NCBI GenBank assembly: GCA_014155875.1
Contig: JACEFZ010017823.1
Location: 206,501 to 270,500, forward strand
From: Cepaea nemoralis
Lineage: Eukaryota > Mollusca > Gastropoda > Stylommatophora > Helicidae
Direction of reading: 5' to 3'
DNA: 64,000 nucleotides
Positions within the stretch are counted from its first letter, which is position 1, and the number at the start of each line of letters is the position of its first letter. Positions 53,196 through 64,000 of the stretch are shown one piece after another. The notes under the pieces are model-generated. The model did not search any database, was not told where the DNA came from, and worked only from the letters and a program-made list of their open reading frames with translations. Both the position numbers and the translations under genes were made by a program.

Positions 53196-53320
53196 ACACA
53201 AACAATAGATTGCACGATTTATTGCCTGGCATATTTCGCTGCATCTCGCCAGGTACATACTGCAGAAATCACACAACATAAAGTAAATTAACTAGATAAA
53301 TCCTTCAAGCTGAAATATAC
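53196..53320 (-). repeat. Dispersed block shared with 21745 and 26425
   Basis: The reverse complement matches gagatgcagcgaaatatgcc and ttgaaggatttatcta of 26425-26535 closely. Confidence 0.75.
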
Positions 53321-53424
53321 ACATGTCCGCACAGTAATGTCAATTGTCTACCACAGTAATTTTAAGCTGACTAACATGTCTTTCTTTTTGCACAAATCTG
53401 ACATGAAGTTCAACAGAAATTTTT

Positions 53425-53675
53425 TAAAAAGTCTGTTGCATGTCCCCTGCAGGACACTGCAATCAAACTGAGCATTTATCGACCACTTGTGATTTTCTAG
53501 GCAATTTTACGTTCGGTAATTTGCCAAAGCTTTCTGGACGGCTGACATCATAACATTGTGACAATCAAAGCAAAGCTGCCATACTGCCTGGATATGACTT
53601 AAAACCTGATATATCCCAACAGTGAAAACTGTGTTCACTACCTCTAAGTCACAGACACCAGAAACAATCTCATCT
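53425..53675 (-). repeat. SINE family A copy with tRNA-like head
   Basis: Reverse copy, tail at gttgcatgtcccctgcagga; the head at 53630-53670 retains gacttagaggtagtgaac on the reverse strand. Confidence 0.8.
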
Positions 53676-53739
53676 CATCTTGTTCCTCTTGTACCTTGCG
53701 GTGTCGAGGTGAAGCAGAAACAGCGAGAGTGTCCGTTTA

Positions 53740-54470
53740 GGGACTTTATGTATTGAATTTCAATGCACTCTGCTATTCCTAGGCACAACGTTTTCGGTTG
53801 CCGAAATTTAACGGAGATATTTTTTTGCTGTAACTTTTGTTTTCTTGTTTTTGTGTCTCCGATTTAATGAGGTTTAGAGTACTCATGATGTTAAATTCCC
53901 CGATTATTTCAACATCGAGTTAAAACAGACATTGATTACTTCATATAGTTTTCACCACCCCATTTTGCCTTGTGCATTTCTGGTGCTTCGAGAATCCTTG
54001 TTATACCGGAGAACCAGGCTGTCTATTCTAAGTGGTAAGTAAACCCGTAAATACCGTTTTATGAGACGTACTACATTGTTTTACTATGCATTATTAAATT
54101 TAGCATCCATTTTTATGTGTATTTTGTAATTTTCTACCATTTAAGTTGGCAGTCAATGTCACACTGAAATTATGAAGATCACATGCTGTAATCCGGTATT
54201 TTAATGGCGGGAGATGGTAGTTTTACTCCAGCTAGGAACATTTAATAGTGTTATGAAATATTCAGAGCGACTACAATGATAATGCATGTTTACATTCAAC
54301 ACCCATTATTGTAAGTATGTGTAATTTTTCATCACTCTACACGGACCATATCATTGATAATTTTTCATCTTTCCAACGGAACATCTTTTGACAAAATGCA
54401 TCAATCTACGCTGGCGTCCTCGCGTTGACAACACTGTGCGTGCAGTCCGCGCGGTCTGATGTCATCACAG
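53740..54470. other. NOP9 intron stretch without recognised features
   Basis: AT-rich, no ORF of note, no repeat match seen in this window. Confidence 0.4.
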
Positions 54471-54478
54471 CATGACGT

Positions 54479-55113
<635 letters not shown>

Positions 55114-55117
55114 TTAA

Positions 55118-55794
55118 ACCTTTACCGGGCGTAACGACCAGAAGCGGCCTTTACCCGAGGACGGGCAAAACGCCCGAAAACGCCCGTGAATACTAAGTGT
55201 TTTAAAAACGCGATCTCGTGACTTTCCGAGACTTCCAATTGTCTACTTTCGGTTTTGCCGATAGCTTGACAACATGGCCGCCATTTGCAAGCATGTGCTT
55301 TGAATTTGAACGGATTTATAAATAGTTTTTGGGGGTCTAATGCCTTGTATTTCAAAATGGAATTTGACGATTCTTCAAGTGATGGCGGAGATTTTGCTGG
55401 GTTCAATTTAAGTGACACTTAAGTGCACGAAGATGATTATGAATTGCAGCTAGATATCAGTGTTACCAGCGTGGGCAGTGTGCACACTTCAGATCTATCC
55501 GACTTTGAAGAAAACAATTCTGAGTGTTTGTAAATAGTGTATAAGACTCGACAATTACAAACAATATGTTGTATTTAGTAAATATGTGTGTTCATGTGTG
55601 GATTACCGGCAACATTCATGTGAGTAAAGTAATCTGCATGCTTTTTCCTTCATTTTGTTTTTTATTTCACTAAAATCTGTTGACTAACACCTCATATGTG
55701 ATGTTTTTACCAACGTAACCCGAAATTTTACCGAACCTGAAAAATCTTGCCCGTTCAGAGCTAAACAATGGACAAACGTCTGCCCTGTAAAGGG
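55118..55794 (+). mobile_element. piggyBac-type non-autonomous element
   Basis: Flanked by TTAA at 55114-55117 and 55795-55798, with inverted ends acctttaccgggcgtaacg and the reverse of tctgccctgtaaaggg. At 677 bp it lacks a transposase. From 55357 a short acidic frame (MEFDDSSSDGGDFAGF) resembles the acidic N-terminus of piggyBac transposases; it is closed by a stop after about 21 codons, and a further acidic stretch (TSDLSDFEENNSE) follows. Confidence 0.8.
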
Positions 55795-55829
55795 TTAACT
55801 CTCTAATGTATTGTTGTGCTCTCTCGCTC

Positions 55830-56110
55830 ACTTTAAACCCAAGCTTAGCCTATCACATGCTACTGCTTCTAGTACACTGGACTGATTTGTTCTTGTGAGC
55901 AAGTTTTCCCTATTACCAGTGTCCCAAGGCCATCAGGCAAACCCATTTCAACTTCAGAGGTACTTGTAATTTATGTCCCCAAGTTAAGGACGAGAAGTCA
56001 ATATTTTAGTTCAACTGTCTGGTGTAGAAGTTGATCCCGTTACCTCAGCATCATCACACCAGATATTTAAGAACGAGCACTCATATCCATTTGTCCATGC
56101 TGACCTCAGT
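55830..56110 (-). repeat. SINE family B copy, full length
   Basis: Reverse copy from ctactgcttctagtacactg to the head near 56100, with the B-box region near 56035 (reverse of ttgatcccgttacctcagc). Confidence 0.8.
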
Positions 56111-56309
56111 TAACTCTCTTCAACGTAAGCAGCATTCATGCTTCCTGTCGATTGTTGGTCAAATCTCTTGTCTACCACATGGTGGTTCACTTCTGTGGTG
56201 ATGTGCAACTACAGGCATAGCTGTGACAGTTGGTTAAATCACAGTGTTCTCATTTTGATACCTTGTTTCTATTTCTCTGTCAAGCCTGCCATCTTATGTG
56301 AAAATGCCG

Positions 56310-56450
56310 CCTAGATACTCTTCTTCTTCTTTCATTCGCTTGAAATATGTCTATAACTGCAATGTTGTCTCTTGAATGAATTTATCTTTCATTCGCTTGA
56401 AATATGTCTATAACTGCAATGTTGTCTCTTGAATGAATTTAACTGTCTTT
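56310..56450. repeat. 60-bp tandem duplication
   Basis: tttcattcgcttgaaatatg to tcttgaatgaattta occurs twice, at about 56329 and 56387, identically. Confidence 0.9.
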
Positions 56451-56669
56451 TTTTAGTTCACTCGGTGGTCCATAGAGTTGAGTCCACCATCTTGAATTGT
56501 GTATACACGTGGTTGCATAATCTATTGTGTCCTGTTCTGAGGCGCAGAATAATGACTTGTTCTGGTCTGTCCATAACTTGGAAGTTGTTTTGAGCAGGTT
56601 TTGGTGGTTTTCTGACTGATTTGATCATTCTTTTCTTTGGGTGGTATGTAATGCCTATACTCTCAAATT

Positions 56670-56930
56670 CTGGTTGCATAGTGGCTAGATGCTTGCCCGC
56701 TGACACAAAGGTCATGTGTTCAAATCCACTAAAGTGGGAATTTTAAAAAAATAACTAACATGGGCTCCCAGATTGCCCACACCCTAAATGGGTAGAAGGA
56801 GGTGTCCCAGGGCGGTAAAGGCAGCCGGCATAATCTTGACCACACACCCACCAGGTGCAAATCAGTCTGTAAAATATAATGGGGCCATTACCACACTAGC
56901 AATACGCCTCAAGGGTTGGAAAAAGCGCAA
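56670..56930 (+). repeat. SINE family C copy
   Basis: tRNA-like head (gcatagtggctagatgcttg; B-box-like gtgttcaaatcc), then ccagggcggtaaaggcagcc and atacgcctcaagg. Confidence 0.75.
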
Positions 56931-56959
56931 CTACCTGTTTTGTAATATAAATCTTCATG

Positions 56960-57195
56960 CCCGCTCTGTGGCAAAGGGGTTACGAATGCAATTTGTAATC
57001 CTGCATATCGCGCTTGAAACATGGCTGCGGGCGATCTGGAAGCAGATTCCCGTGCGTTGATTTCCATACAATAGTATGAGCATTGATCATTCAGAAAGCA
57101 ATGGCAAAATTGTGGAACGTAAACTTTCCCAGGAATCATAAACAGTCAAAAACTGCTGGAGTTCACTGCTACATCGATATGCAAGTAACTTGTTA
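56960..57195 (+). repeat. SINE family A copy
   Basis: Core cagaaagcaatggcaaaatt, directly following the family C copy. Confidence 0.8.
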
Positions 57196-57234
57196 AAAAC
57201 TAACTTCATCTTACAATTGTATATCTTCTTGTTA

Positions 57235-57840
57235 TATTTTTCAACAAGTGAATCAATACAATTATCTCGGAACAGTCATAACATCTGATGGGCGATGCCT
57301 TGAAGAGATTAGAACAAGAATCACCATGGCGAAAGTAGCCTTTAGCAAGATGAAAAACATTCTGACCAAGAACAAGATGTCAATTGAAACGAGAAAAAGA
57401 GTGTTGGGGGGATACATAGAGCCTGTTCTTTTGTATGGATGTGAAACTTGGACAATGTGCAGTCAAGCTGAAAAACATCTGATGGCTGCAGAAATGTGGT
57501 TTCTGAGGAAAATGCAAAGAATACCATGGACAGATAGAAAAACCAATGACCAAGTACTACAGGAGACAAATGAAACTCATAAATTGATTAGAGAAATTAG
57601 ACGTAGACAGTCAAAATCTTTTGGACATGTTATGAGAAGAAATGGATTGGAGAACTTAGTGACAAATGGCAAGATCAAAGGGAACAGACCAAGAGGAAGA
57701 CCGAGAGGAAAATACCTGGATGGCTTGGCCACACGGCATGGACAGGAAAACTGAGCTGATCCACTACTCTGGTGATCGAGTGAAATGGCGAGTCATGACA
57801 GCCTACGCTTTCCAGCATGGCACATGATTGATTGATTGTT
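57235..57840 (+). mobile_element. RTE-like LINE, C-terminal 168-codon frame
   Basis: Open from 57248: YNYLGTVITSDGRCLEEIRT, then VLLYGCETWTMC, EMWFLRKMQRIPWTDRKTND and HVMRRNGLENLVTNGKIKGN. It stops at 57754 and the element ends in ATTG units near 57826-57840. It is 5'-truncated, lacking endonuclease and catalytic domains, but the frame is intact, so it is a younger copy than those at 12440 and 58515. Confidence 0.85.
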
Positions 57841-58154
57841 ATATTTCTCACACAATAGATCATGCATATTTGTGGTTTTGCAACTCATCATGGGATCTAG
57901 CACCATATGCTCAATGCGTATTAAGGCAGATAAAAGGGTCTTTCTTTTTTACATCAGCAAAAAGTTAATTGTATTTTCTACCGTATGGTTAGGTTTGATT
58001 CTTAGTGATCCTGATTGTTTTGCTGCTGCTGTTATCCTCTCCATGTATATATCTTAATTAGTCTGAGTGAATGCATACAGTACATGTATGGTCATTGTAA
58101 CACAGAAGCAGCAAACCAGAAGGTACAACACAGATGAGTGCAATAAATACCAAC

Positions 58155-58265
58155 CTTTGACAGTTCTTCTGCTATGAGAATTTTCACTTTGAGTGCACTC
58201 CCTTTCCAAATATTCTCCAAACATCGAGACCCATTTCTGTTACATGCAATATTCACATACAGCCC
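58155..58265 (-). CDS. NOP9: NOP9 coding exon, Pumilio repeat
   Basis: Thirty-seven codons, phase 0 at both ends, with acceptor aaacag before GGGCTG and donor TCAAAG followed by gttggt. It encodes GLYVNIACNRNGSRCLENIW, then KGSALKVKILIAEELSK. NGSRCLE corresponds to the RNA-base-contacting helix position of a Pumilio repeat (human HGSRVLDAIW). It is too small for an ORF scan but strongly supported. Confidence 0.92.
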
Positions 58266-58514
58266 CTGTTTAACAAGGAAAAAGGAAATTTAGTCTTATC
58301 TTCCACTCATTCTTGAATCTATGAGGCATATGAGTGCCATAATGGATGCTAGTAATTAAGATATTCCATCGCTAACTATTTTAAGCAATATACACTCACA
58401 CCACCACAACCACCCATATACATACATACCAACACACATACTAGTGTGTGTTATTCCTAAGATGGGTACCACTAATTTTCACAAGTAGAATTTTGTAAGA
58501 GACCCCTGGAGTTT

Positions 58515-58887
58515 ATTGCAGGAGCTATAACAGAGATAAAACATCTAATGGCAGTGGAAATGTGATTTCTGAAGAAAGTACAAAGAATACCATGGGCAGA
58601 CAGAAAAACCAATGAGCAAGTCCTACAAAAAGCAGATAAAAACAGTAAACTGATTAGAGAAATTAGACGCAGACAGACACAATGTTTTGGACATGTTATG
58701 AGAAGAAATAAACTAAAGAACTTGGTGACAACTGGCAAGATTGAGTGGAAACGAACAAGGGGAAGACAAAGAAGTAAATATCTGGATGGCTTGACCACAT
58801 GGCATGGTAGAGACAAGAACACGACTGGTGATCGTGTGAAATGGTGAAACATGCCTGTCCACACTTATCAGCATGACACATGATGAT
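58515..58887 (+). mobile_element. RTE-like LINE relic, C-terminal end
   Basis: Nucleotide match to 57460-57830 (agaataccatgggcagacag, attagacgcagacagac) with stops, ending in ATG repeats near 58881. Confidence 0.75.
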
Positions 58888-59138
58888 GGCAGAGTTTATG
58901 CTTTGTGTAGTGTTCTCAACAGGTGACTTGCCATCCTGCAGGGGTAGACCAAGCCAGATGGGGGCAAAACCCAGTGCAATGAAGTTGATCTTCTCACCAT
59001 TAACCCTTTCAGAATGATCTGGAAACTATCTAGAAGAAAAAGCGGCAATGCAGAGATTTGGTCACCATATCTCATCATTACACCAGCGTGTTACTGGTGC
59101 TCCAGATAGGAAGACCACATAATAACACTGTAGACTTC

Positions 59139-59755
59139 CTGTGTGTGTCGTGAATGGTGACTGTCAAAAATAATGAGTTTCCCAATAAGAGTTTAGAGAG
59201 TTAAGAATATAAGTAATAGAGCTAAGACAGAGTCTAGTAGAGGACACCAGACAGGAGAGACACCAGCGCTATAAATAGCTTCACAACGTGACACACTTGT
59301 GTCAACCAAGGGAGCATTGAGTACAAGTGAGCGAGGGTTTCCCCAGGACATTGGGAAACTCGCCTCTACGAGTAACCATGGAGTACCAGGTTACTCGAGT
59401 TAACTGGCCAGCGTGCTGGGACACTATGCACGCAAGACTCGCCAGCGCACGGAGAATCCAACGTCCGTGTTTGAACACGCAATTAGAAGCGTGAGGACAG
59501 ACCAGGACTGAGACGACTAGAGAGTAGACGTATTCCTTACGAATGCTATAAGTTTATAGACAATAGTGATTGTTAGGCTTTAGATTTCATTCAGTGATTA
59601 ATAGTATCATTATCACCTCTTCATTGCATCTATGTAACGTACCATGTTGTTTATTGGCAATGAAGTATTCCGCTCGCAGAGCTTGTGTATCGCCAGCTCT
59701 AAATAAATTGCATTCCTTTTGCAAATGACACGAGTTATTATTTCGTGTGGTGCAA
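59139..59755 (+). mobile_element. Possible solo LTR or LTR plus leader
   Basis: About 610 bases of distinct composition. It starts TGTGTGTGTCGTG, has a TATA-like ctataaatag at 59279-59288 and AATAAA at 59702-59707, and is followed by tggtgcaaaagtaggggagt, which could be a primer-binding site. No clear target duplication or second LTR was found, so the call is tentative. Confidence 0.4.
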
Positions 59756-60147
59756 AAGTAGGGGAGTCCTGAAAGACCTGTCGCAAGCAAGTTGCTGACA
59801 GTGACTAAGCATCTGACAGCATAGAGAGAGAAGCATACATCATCCAACCAACCATGACTGACCCACAAAGTGCTTGGCATGTGTGGTTATAGGATTATAC
59901 TTCACTAGAAGTTTCGTGGATACAACAAAAAGATTCTCATTATTTTTTACCTAGTATATGTGAAGGCCAAACACTTCACACCCATGCAGCAGAATTTATT
60001 ATGGGGAAAAGTCATTTCTTTCCAGAGGAATAAGTGGTTAAGTGGGTAGGATATGATTTTTTCAAATCTGAGGTGTGGGTTTAATCCCCAGTGAAGCAAA
60101 GACAATCATGCGGGTGTGAGAGAAAAGGAATCAGGCCTTTGGGCGGT
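59756..60147. other. NOP9 intron stretch, unassigned
   Basis: If the preceding segment is a 5' LTR, this would be leader; only a 12-codon open frame follows the ATG at 59853. Confidence 0.3.
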
Positions 60148-62238
60148 GATGATAGATGAGTAGCGATGATAGATGAGCAGTGATGATAGATGAGCAGTGA
60201 TGATAGATGAGCAGTGAACAAACTTTATAACAAACTTTTTTTTTTCAAAGTGATGATAGATGAGCAGGGATGATAGATGAGCAGTGGGAGTGATGACAGA
60301 TGAGCAGTGATGTTAGATGAGCAGTGATGATAGATGAGCAGTGGGGGTGATGATAGATGAGTAGTGGGGGTTGATGATAGATGAGCAGTGGGCGGTGATG
60401 ATAGATGAGCAGTGGGGGATGATGATAGATGAGCAGTGGACAGTGATGATAGATGAGCAGTGATGTTAGATGAGCAGTGATGATAGATGAGTAGTGGGGG
60501 ATGATGATAGATGAGCAGTGGGGGGCGATGATAGATGAGCAGTGGGCAGTGATTATAGATGAGCAGTGGGCGGTGATGATAGATGAGCAGTGATGTTAGA
60601 TGAGCAGTGGGCGGTGATGATAGATGAGCAGTGGGCGGTGATGATAGATGAGCAGTGGGCGGTGATGATAGATGAGCAGTGGGCGGTGATGATAGATGAG
60701 CAGTGGGCGGTGATGATAGATGAGCAGTGGGGGATGATGATAGATGAGCAGTGGGGGATGATGATAGATGAGCAGTGGGGGATGATGATAGATGAGCAGT
60801 GGGGGATGATGATAGATGAGCAGTGGGGGATGATGATAGATGAGCAGTGGGGGTGATGATAAATGATCAGTGGGCGGTGATGATAGATGAGCAGTGGGGG
60901 ATGATGATAGATGAGCAGTGGGCGGTGATGATAGATTAGCAGTGGGCGGTGATGATAGATGAGCAGTGGGGGATGATGATAGATGAGCAGTGGGGGATGA
61001 TGATAGATGAGCAGTGGGGGATGATGATAGATGAGCAGTGGGGGATGATGATAGATGAGCAGTGGGGGATGATGATAGATGAGCAGTGGGCGGTGATGAT
61101 AAATGATCAGTGGGCGGTGATGATAGATGAGCAGTGGGGGATGATGATAGATGAGCAGTGGGCGGTGATGATAGATTAGCAGTGGGCGGTGATGATAGAT
61201 GAGCAGTGGAGAATGATGATAGATGAGCAGTGGGGGATGATGATAGATGAGCAGTGGGGGGTGATGATAAATGATCACTGGGCGGTGATGATAGATGAGC
61301 AGTGGGGGATGATGATAGATGAGCAGTGGGCGGTGATGATAGATTAGCAGTGGGCGGTGATGATAGACGAGCAGTGGGGGATGATGATAGATGAGCAGTG
61401 GGGGATGATGATAGATGAGCAGTGGGGGATGATGATAGATGAGCAGTGGGCAGTGATGATAGATGAGCAGTGGGTGGTGATGATAGATGAGCAGTGGAGA
61501 ATGATGATAGATGAGCAGTGATGTTAGATGAGCAGTGATGATAGATGAGCAGTGGGGGATGATAGATGAGCAGTGGGCGGTGATGATAGATGAGTACTGG
61601 GGGATGATGATAGATGAGCAGTGGGAGATGCTGATAGATGAGCAGTGGGGGATGATGATAGATGAGCAGTGGGCGGTGATGATAGATGAGCAGTGGGCAG
61701 TGATGATAGATGAGCAGTGGGGGATGATGATAGATGAGCAGTGGGGGATGATGATAGATGAGCAGTGGGGGATGATGATAGATGAGCAGTGATGTTAGAT
61801 GAGCAGTGATGATAGATGAGCAGTGGAGGATGATGATAGATGAGCAGTGGGCGGTGATGATAGATGAGCACTGGGGGATGATGATAGATGAGCAGTGGGC
61901 GGTGATGATAGATGAGCAGTGGGGGTGATGATAGATGAGCAGTGGGGGATGATGATAGATGAGCAGTGATATTAGATGAGCAGTGATGATAGATGAGCAG
62001 TGGGGGATGATGATAGATGAGCAGTGGGGGATGATGATAGATGAGCAGTGGGGGATGATGATAGATGAGCAGTGGGGGATGATAGATGATCAGTGGGCGG
62101 TGATGATAGATGAGCAGTGGGGGATGATGATAGATGAGCAGTGGGGGATGATGATAGATGAGCAGTGGGGGATGATGATAGATGAGCAGTGGGGGATGAT
62201 GATAGATGAGCAGTGGGGGGGTGATGATAGATGAGCAG
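60148..62238. repeat. 2.1-kb minisatellite, 24-bp main unit
   Basis: About 90 units of gatgatagatgagcagtggg plus ggat, with variants (gcggt; short 15-bp units gatgttagatgagca). Because 24 is a multiple of three, long frames run through it (MMIDEQWG repeated on the plus strand, YHHPPLLI on the minus). These are not supported as genes. Confidence 0.97.
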
Positions 62239-62274
62239 TGGACCCAGCTGATATACTGAATACCCCCAGAGAGT

Positions 62275-62445
62275 TAGTTGCATATCCCTTACGGAACATC
62301 TCAGTCAACACCAGCATTTTTTGGCTGTTTATGCTTTCTTGGCAACTTCATTTTCAGTAGATTGCCACTGTTTTCTGAACGACACACACACACACCATTT
62401 TTATGAAAACTAACGCAAGGTGATCTGCACCCTCAGAGATACTGG
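62275..62445 (-). repeat. SINE family A copy
   Basis: Starts gttgcatatcccttacggaa; includes the reverse of the cagaaaacagtggcaatc core. Confidence 0.75.
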
Positions 62446-62639
62446 GTGATTAAATGAATCAAGTCACGATCATGAATCTGCAACCTTTACAAGACTGCAA
62501 AAACATCTGGTCAAAAAGGACCAGATCCAGACAAGAGCACTTAGAAGGTGGTCAAGGAAGAATAGATAAGTAACACAGAAATGGTGTCGTCAGTCACCAC
62601 CCGATGAGGGAGATAATGAGGAGAGGATGAGTACTTATG

Positions 62640-62835
62640 GACTGAATGATTGAGGATAATCTGTCAACTGACTAACTAGCTAACTAACTTTAACTAACTA
62701 ACTGACTAAATAAATTAACTAACTAATTGATTAAATAAATAAATTAACTAACTAATTGACTAATTAAATTAACTAATTCACTAGCTAGATTAACTAACTG
62801 ACTAACTAAATCAACTAACTAACTAAATTAACTAA
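62640..62835. repeat. Degenerate (actaacta)n tract
   Basis: Words aactaact, gactaact and aaattaact alternate without a fixed period; a shorter block is at 63250-63295, on the other side of a family A SINE. Confidence 0.85.
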
Positions 62836-62839
62836 ACGG

Positions 62840-62990
62840 GGGTTATCACTGGAGCTACGGAGTTTGTGCTTTGTGCGACGCTTTCGGCAGCTTGCTGCGG
62901 AAAGAGACTGAAGCACATGGTATAAAACCTGGTGCAATGAAGTCGACCCTGTCGACTTTTAAGCGGTCTATTTTATTAACTAACTGACTA
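62840..62990 (+). repeat. Dispersed repeat family E copy
   Basis: tcactggagctacggagttt and cggaaagagactgaagcaca recur at 63910-64000 and, diverged, at 58890-59010 and 13855-13925. Confidence 0.65.
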
Positions 62991-62994
62991 ACTG

Positions 62995-63240
62995 CCGGTC
63001 TCCGAGGAAAAGGATGGTGAACGCAGTTCATGAGCGCTTACCAGGCATTCGAAACGCAGCCGTGACCGATTTGTGCAGCAGACCGTGTCATGTTGTATTA
63101 TAACGTGTTGGTATGGGATCTGGTCGTTCAGAAAGCAATGGCAAACTACTGAACGTAAACACTTGCCTAGTACATCAACAGCAGTTGAAAATGCTGGTGT
63201 TGACTGCAACATCCTGTAGGGGATATGCAACACTTAAAAA
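62995..63240 (+). repeat. SINE family A copy
   Basis: cagaaagcaatggcaaacta core; tail acatcctgtaggggatatgc. It splits the actaacta tract. Confidence 0.85.
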
Positions 63241-63434
63241 ATAAAAAGCTGACTAACTAAATTAACTAGATAACTGACTAACTAAATTAACTAACAGCAA
63301 AGACTTGTTATGTTAGAAGTCTGATTACCAGTAACTGAATAAAATATGACAGATGGATCTCTTATCTTTCGAACTCTATAAACACAAATCAATAAAATAT
63401 TTATTTATTTACATTGCTCCTTCAGGTAACGTAC

Positions 63435-63662
63435 CTCTAATTTCTTCAGGTAGGCAAATTTGCTGGTATCCAGCACCGTCGGACTTCGAAAAAATGTATC
63501 CACAATATGGCTGCCACATTTATCACAACACAGGCCCATGAGTTCTGCAGGGGACAGGCTGAGCAAACTGGTCACAACTAGTTTGGGCTTGGTAAACTGC
63601 AACAGCTCTTGAAGCAAGAGAGAGCCATGGATGTTGACTGTTTTCAGCAATGGGCCCGGACT
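63435..63662 (-). CDS. NOP9: NOP9 (nucleolar Pumilio-type protein), coding exon
   Basis: NOP9 binds pre-18S rRNA in the nucleolus through an array of Pumilio-like repeats and is needed for 40S subunit maturation. This exon has 76 codons, phase 0 at both ends, with acceptor ctccag before AGTCCG and donor TTAGAG followed by gtacgt. It encodes LLLQELLQFTKPKLVVTSLL, then CDKCGSHIVDTFFRSPTV, where CGSHIVD is the base-recognition helix of a repeat. The human protein has LLQRLLHFSTPGLV and GSHVLDAI in the same order. The five exons here total 370 residues; the earlier Pumilio repeats and the start codon must lie beyond 64000. The introns (5.2, 5.2, 3.1 and 6.6 kb) are filled with repeats. Confidence 0.92.
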
Positions 63663-63909
63663 CTGGAGTAGAAGATAATTGTAATGTACAGTACATGTTC
63701 ATGACTCTAGATTGGAAGATAACTGTAATATACAGTAAGTGTGAGTGCGTGGTGCGACACTGTTGGCTGTGAATTTTGTGTGGAATGATCTTACATCTGT
63801 CCGCGCTTGTGTGCAGCGTGAACTGCATGTTCGGAACGCGATGGTAGCTGGCTGTCTCTAAATTGACTGGTTTTCCTTTTTGGTTCACGAGTGCATTTTT
63901 CAGGACTCC

Positions 63910-64000
63910 CGGGAGTCGTCACTGGAGCTACAGAGTTCATGCTTTGTGCGCGCCTTCGGTGAGTAGCCCTGCACGGAAAGAGACTGAGCCATACTGGATA
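63910..64000 (+). repeat. Dispersed repeat family E copy, cut by the window edge
   Basis: gtcactggagctacagagtt and cggaaagagactgagcc match 62840-62990. Confidence 0.65.

Noticed and set aside
60553..62317. Open frames with repeated MMIDEQWG or YHHPPLLI peptides
   Set aside because: 24-bp minisatellite in an intron; open on both strands through the periodicity only.

Overview
The window is nuclear DNA from an animal, most likely an invertebrate. The evidence is spliced genes with GT..AG introns, long introns packed with SINEs, LINEs, mariner, pogo, hAT and piggyBac-type elements, and very long simple repeats. A mollusc or other lophotrochozoan fits best, but the sequence alone does not fix the taxon.

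Two conserved host genes are present, both on the minus strand and both cut by the window edges. GLG1 (Golgi apparatus protein 1, cysteine-rich FGF receptor) starts at 30311. Seven coding exons can be placed: 29877-30311, 17242-17274, 15225-15311, 13168-13386, 11603-11848, 9124-9319 and 3438-3658. Their phases match, they encode the first 479 residues, and the gene continues past the left edge. NOP9 (Pumilio-type nucleolar protein) occupies the right end. Five coding exons, 63435-63662, 58155-58265, 52766-52913, 49582-49640 and 42454-43020, encode its C-terminal 370 residues; its start lies beyond 64000. The last exon adds a basic tail with a recent internal duplication.

Region by region: 1-3050 holds the 3' part of a Ty3/gypsy-type retroelement whose integrase lies upstream of reverse transcriptase (Gmr1-like order). 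3400-30300 is GLG1 exons and introns, with many minisatellites, a pogo/Tigger element, three mariner-type relics or fragments, a hAT element inside a SINE, and LINE relics. 30300-42300 is the intergenic interval, dominated by one old LINE broken by three nested insertions (mariner, Helitron-like, inverted SINE), plus a second mariner. 42300-64000 is NOP9, whose introns hold an intact 1283-codon LINE ORF, a 60-bp satellite, a piggyBac-type short element, a possible LTR and a 2.1-kb 24-bp minisatellite.

The two host genes are not expected to act together: GLG1 is a Golgi membrane sialoglycoprotein and NOP9 an 18S rRNA-processing factor. The rest of the window is mobile and repetitive DNA, where nesting and target-site duplications allow a relative history of insertions to be read. 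I found no new multi-gene system; the best leads are the retroelement gene order, the layered insertions and the repeat-derived structures.
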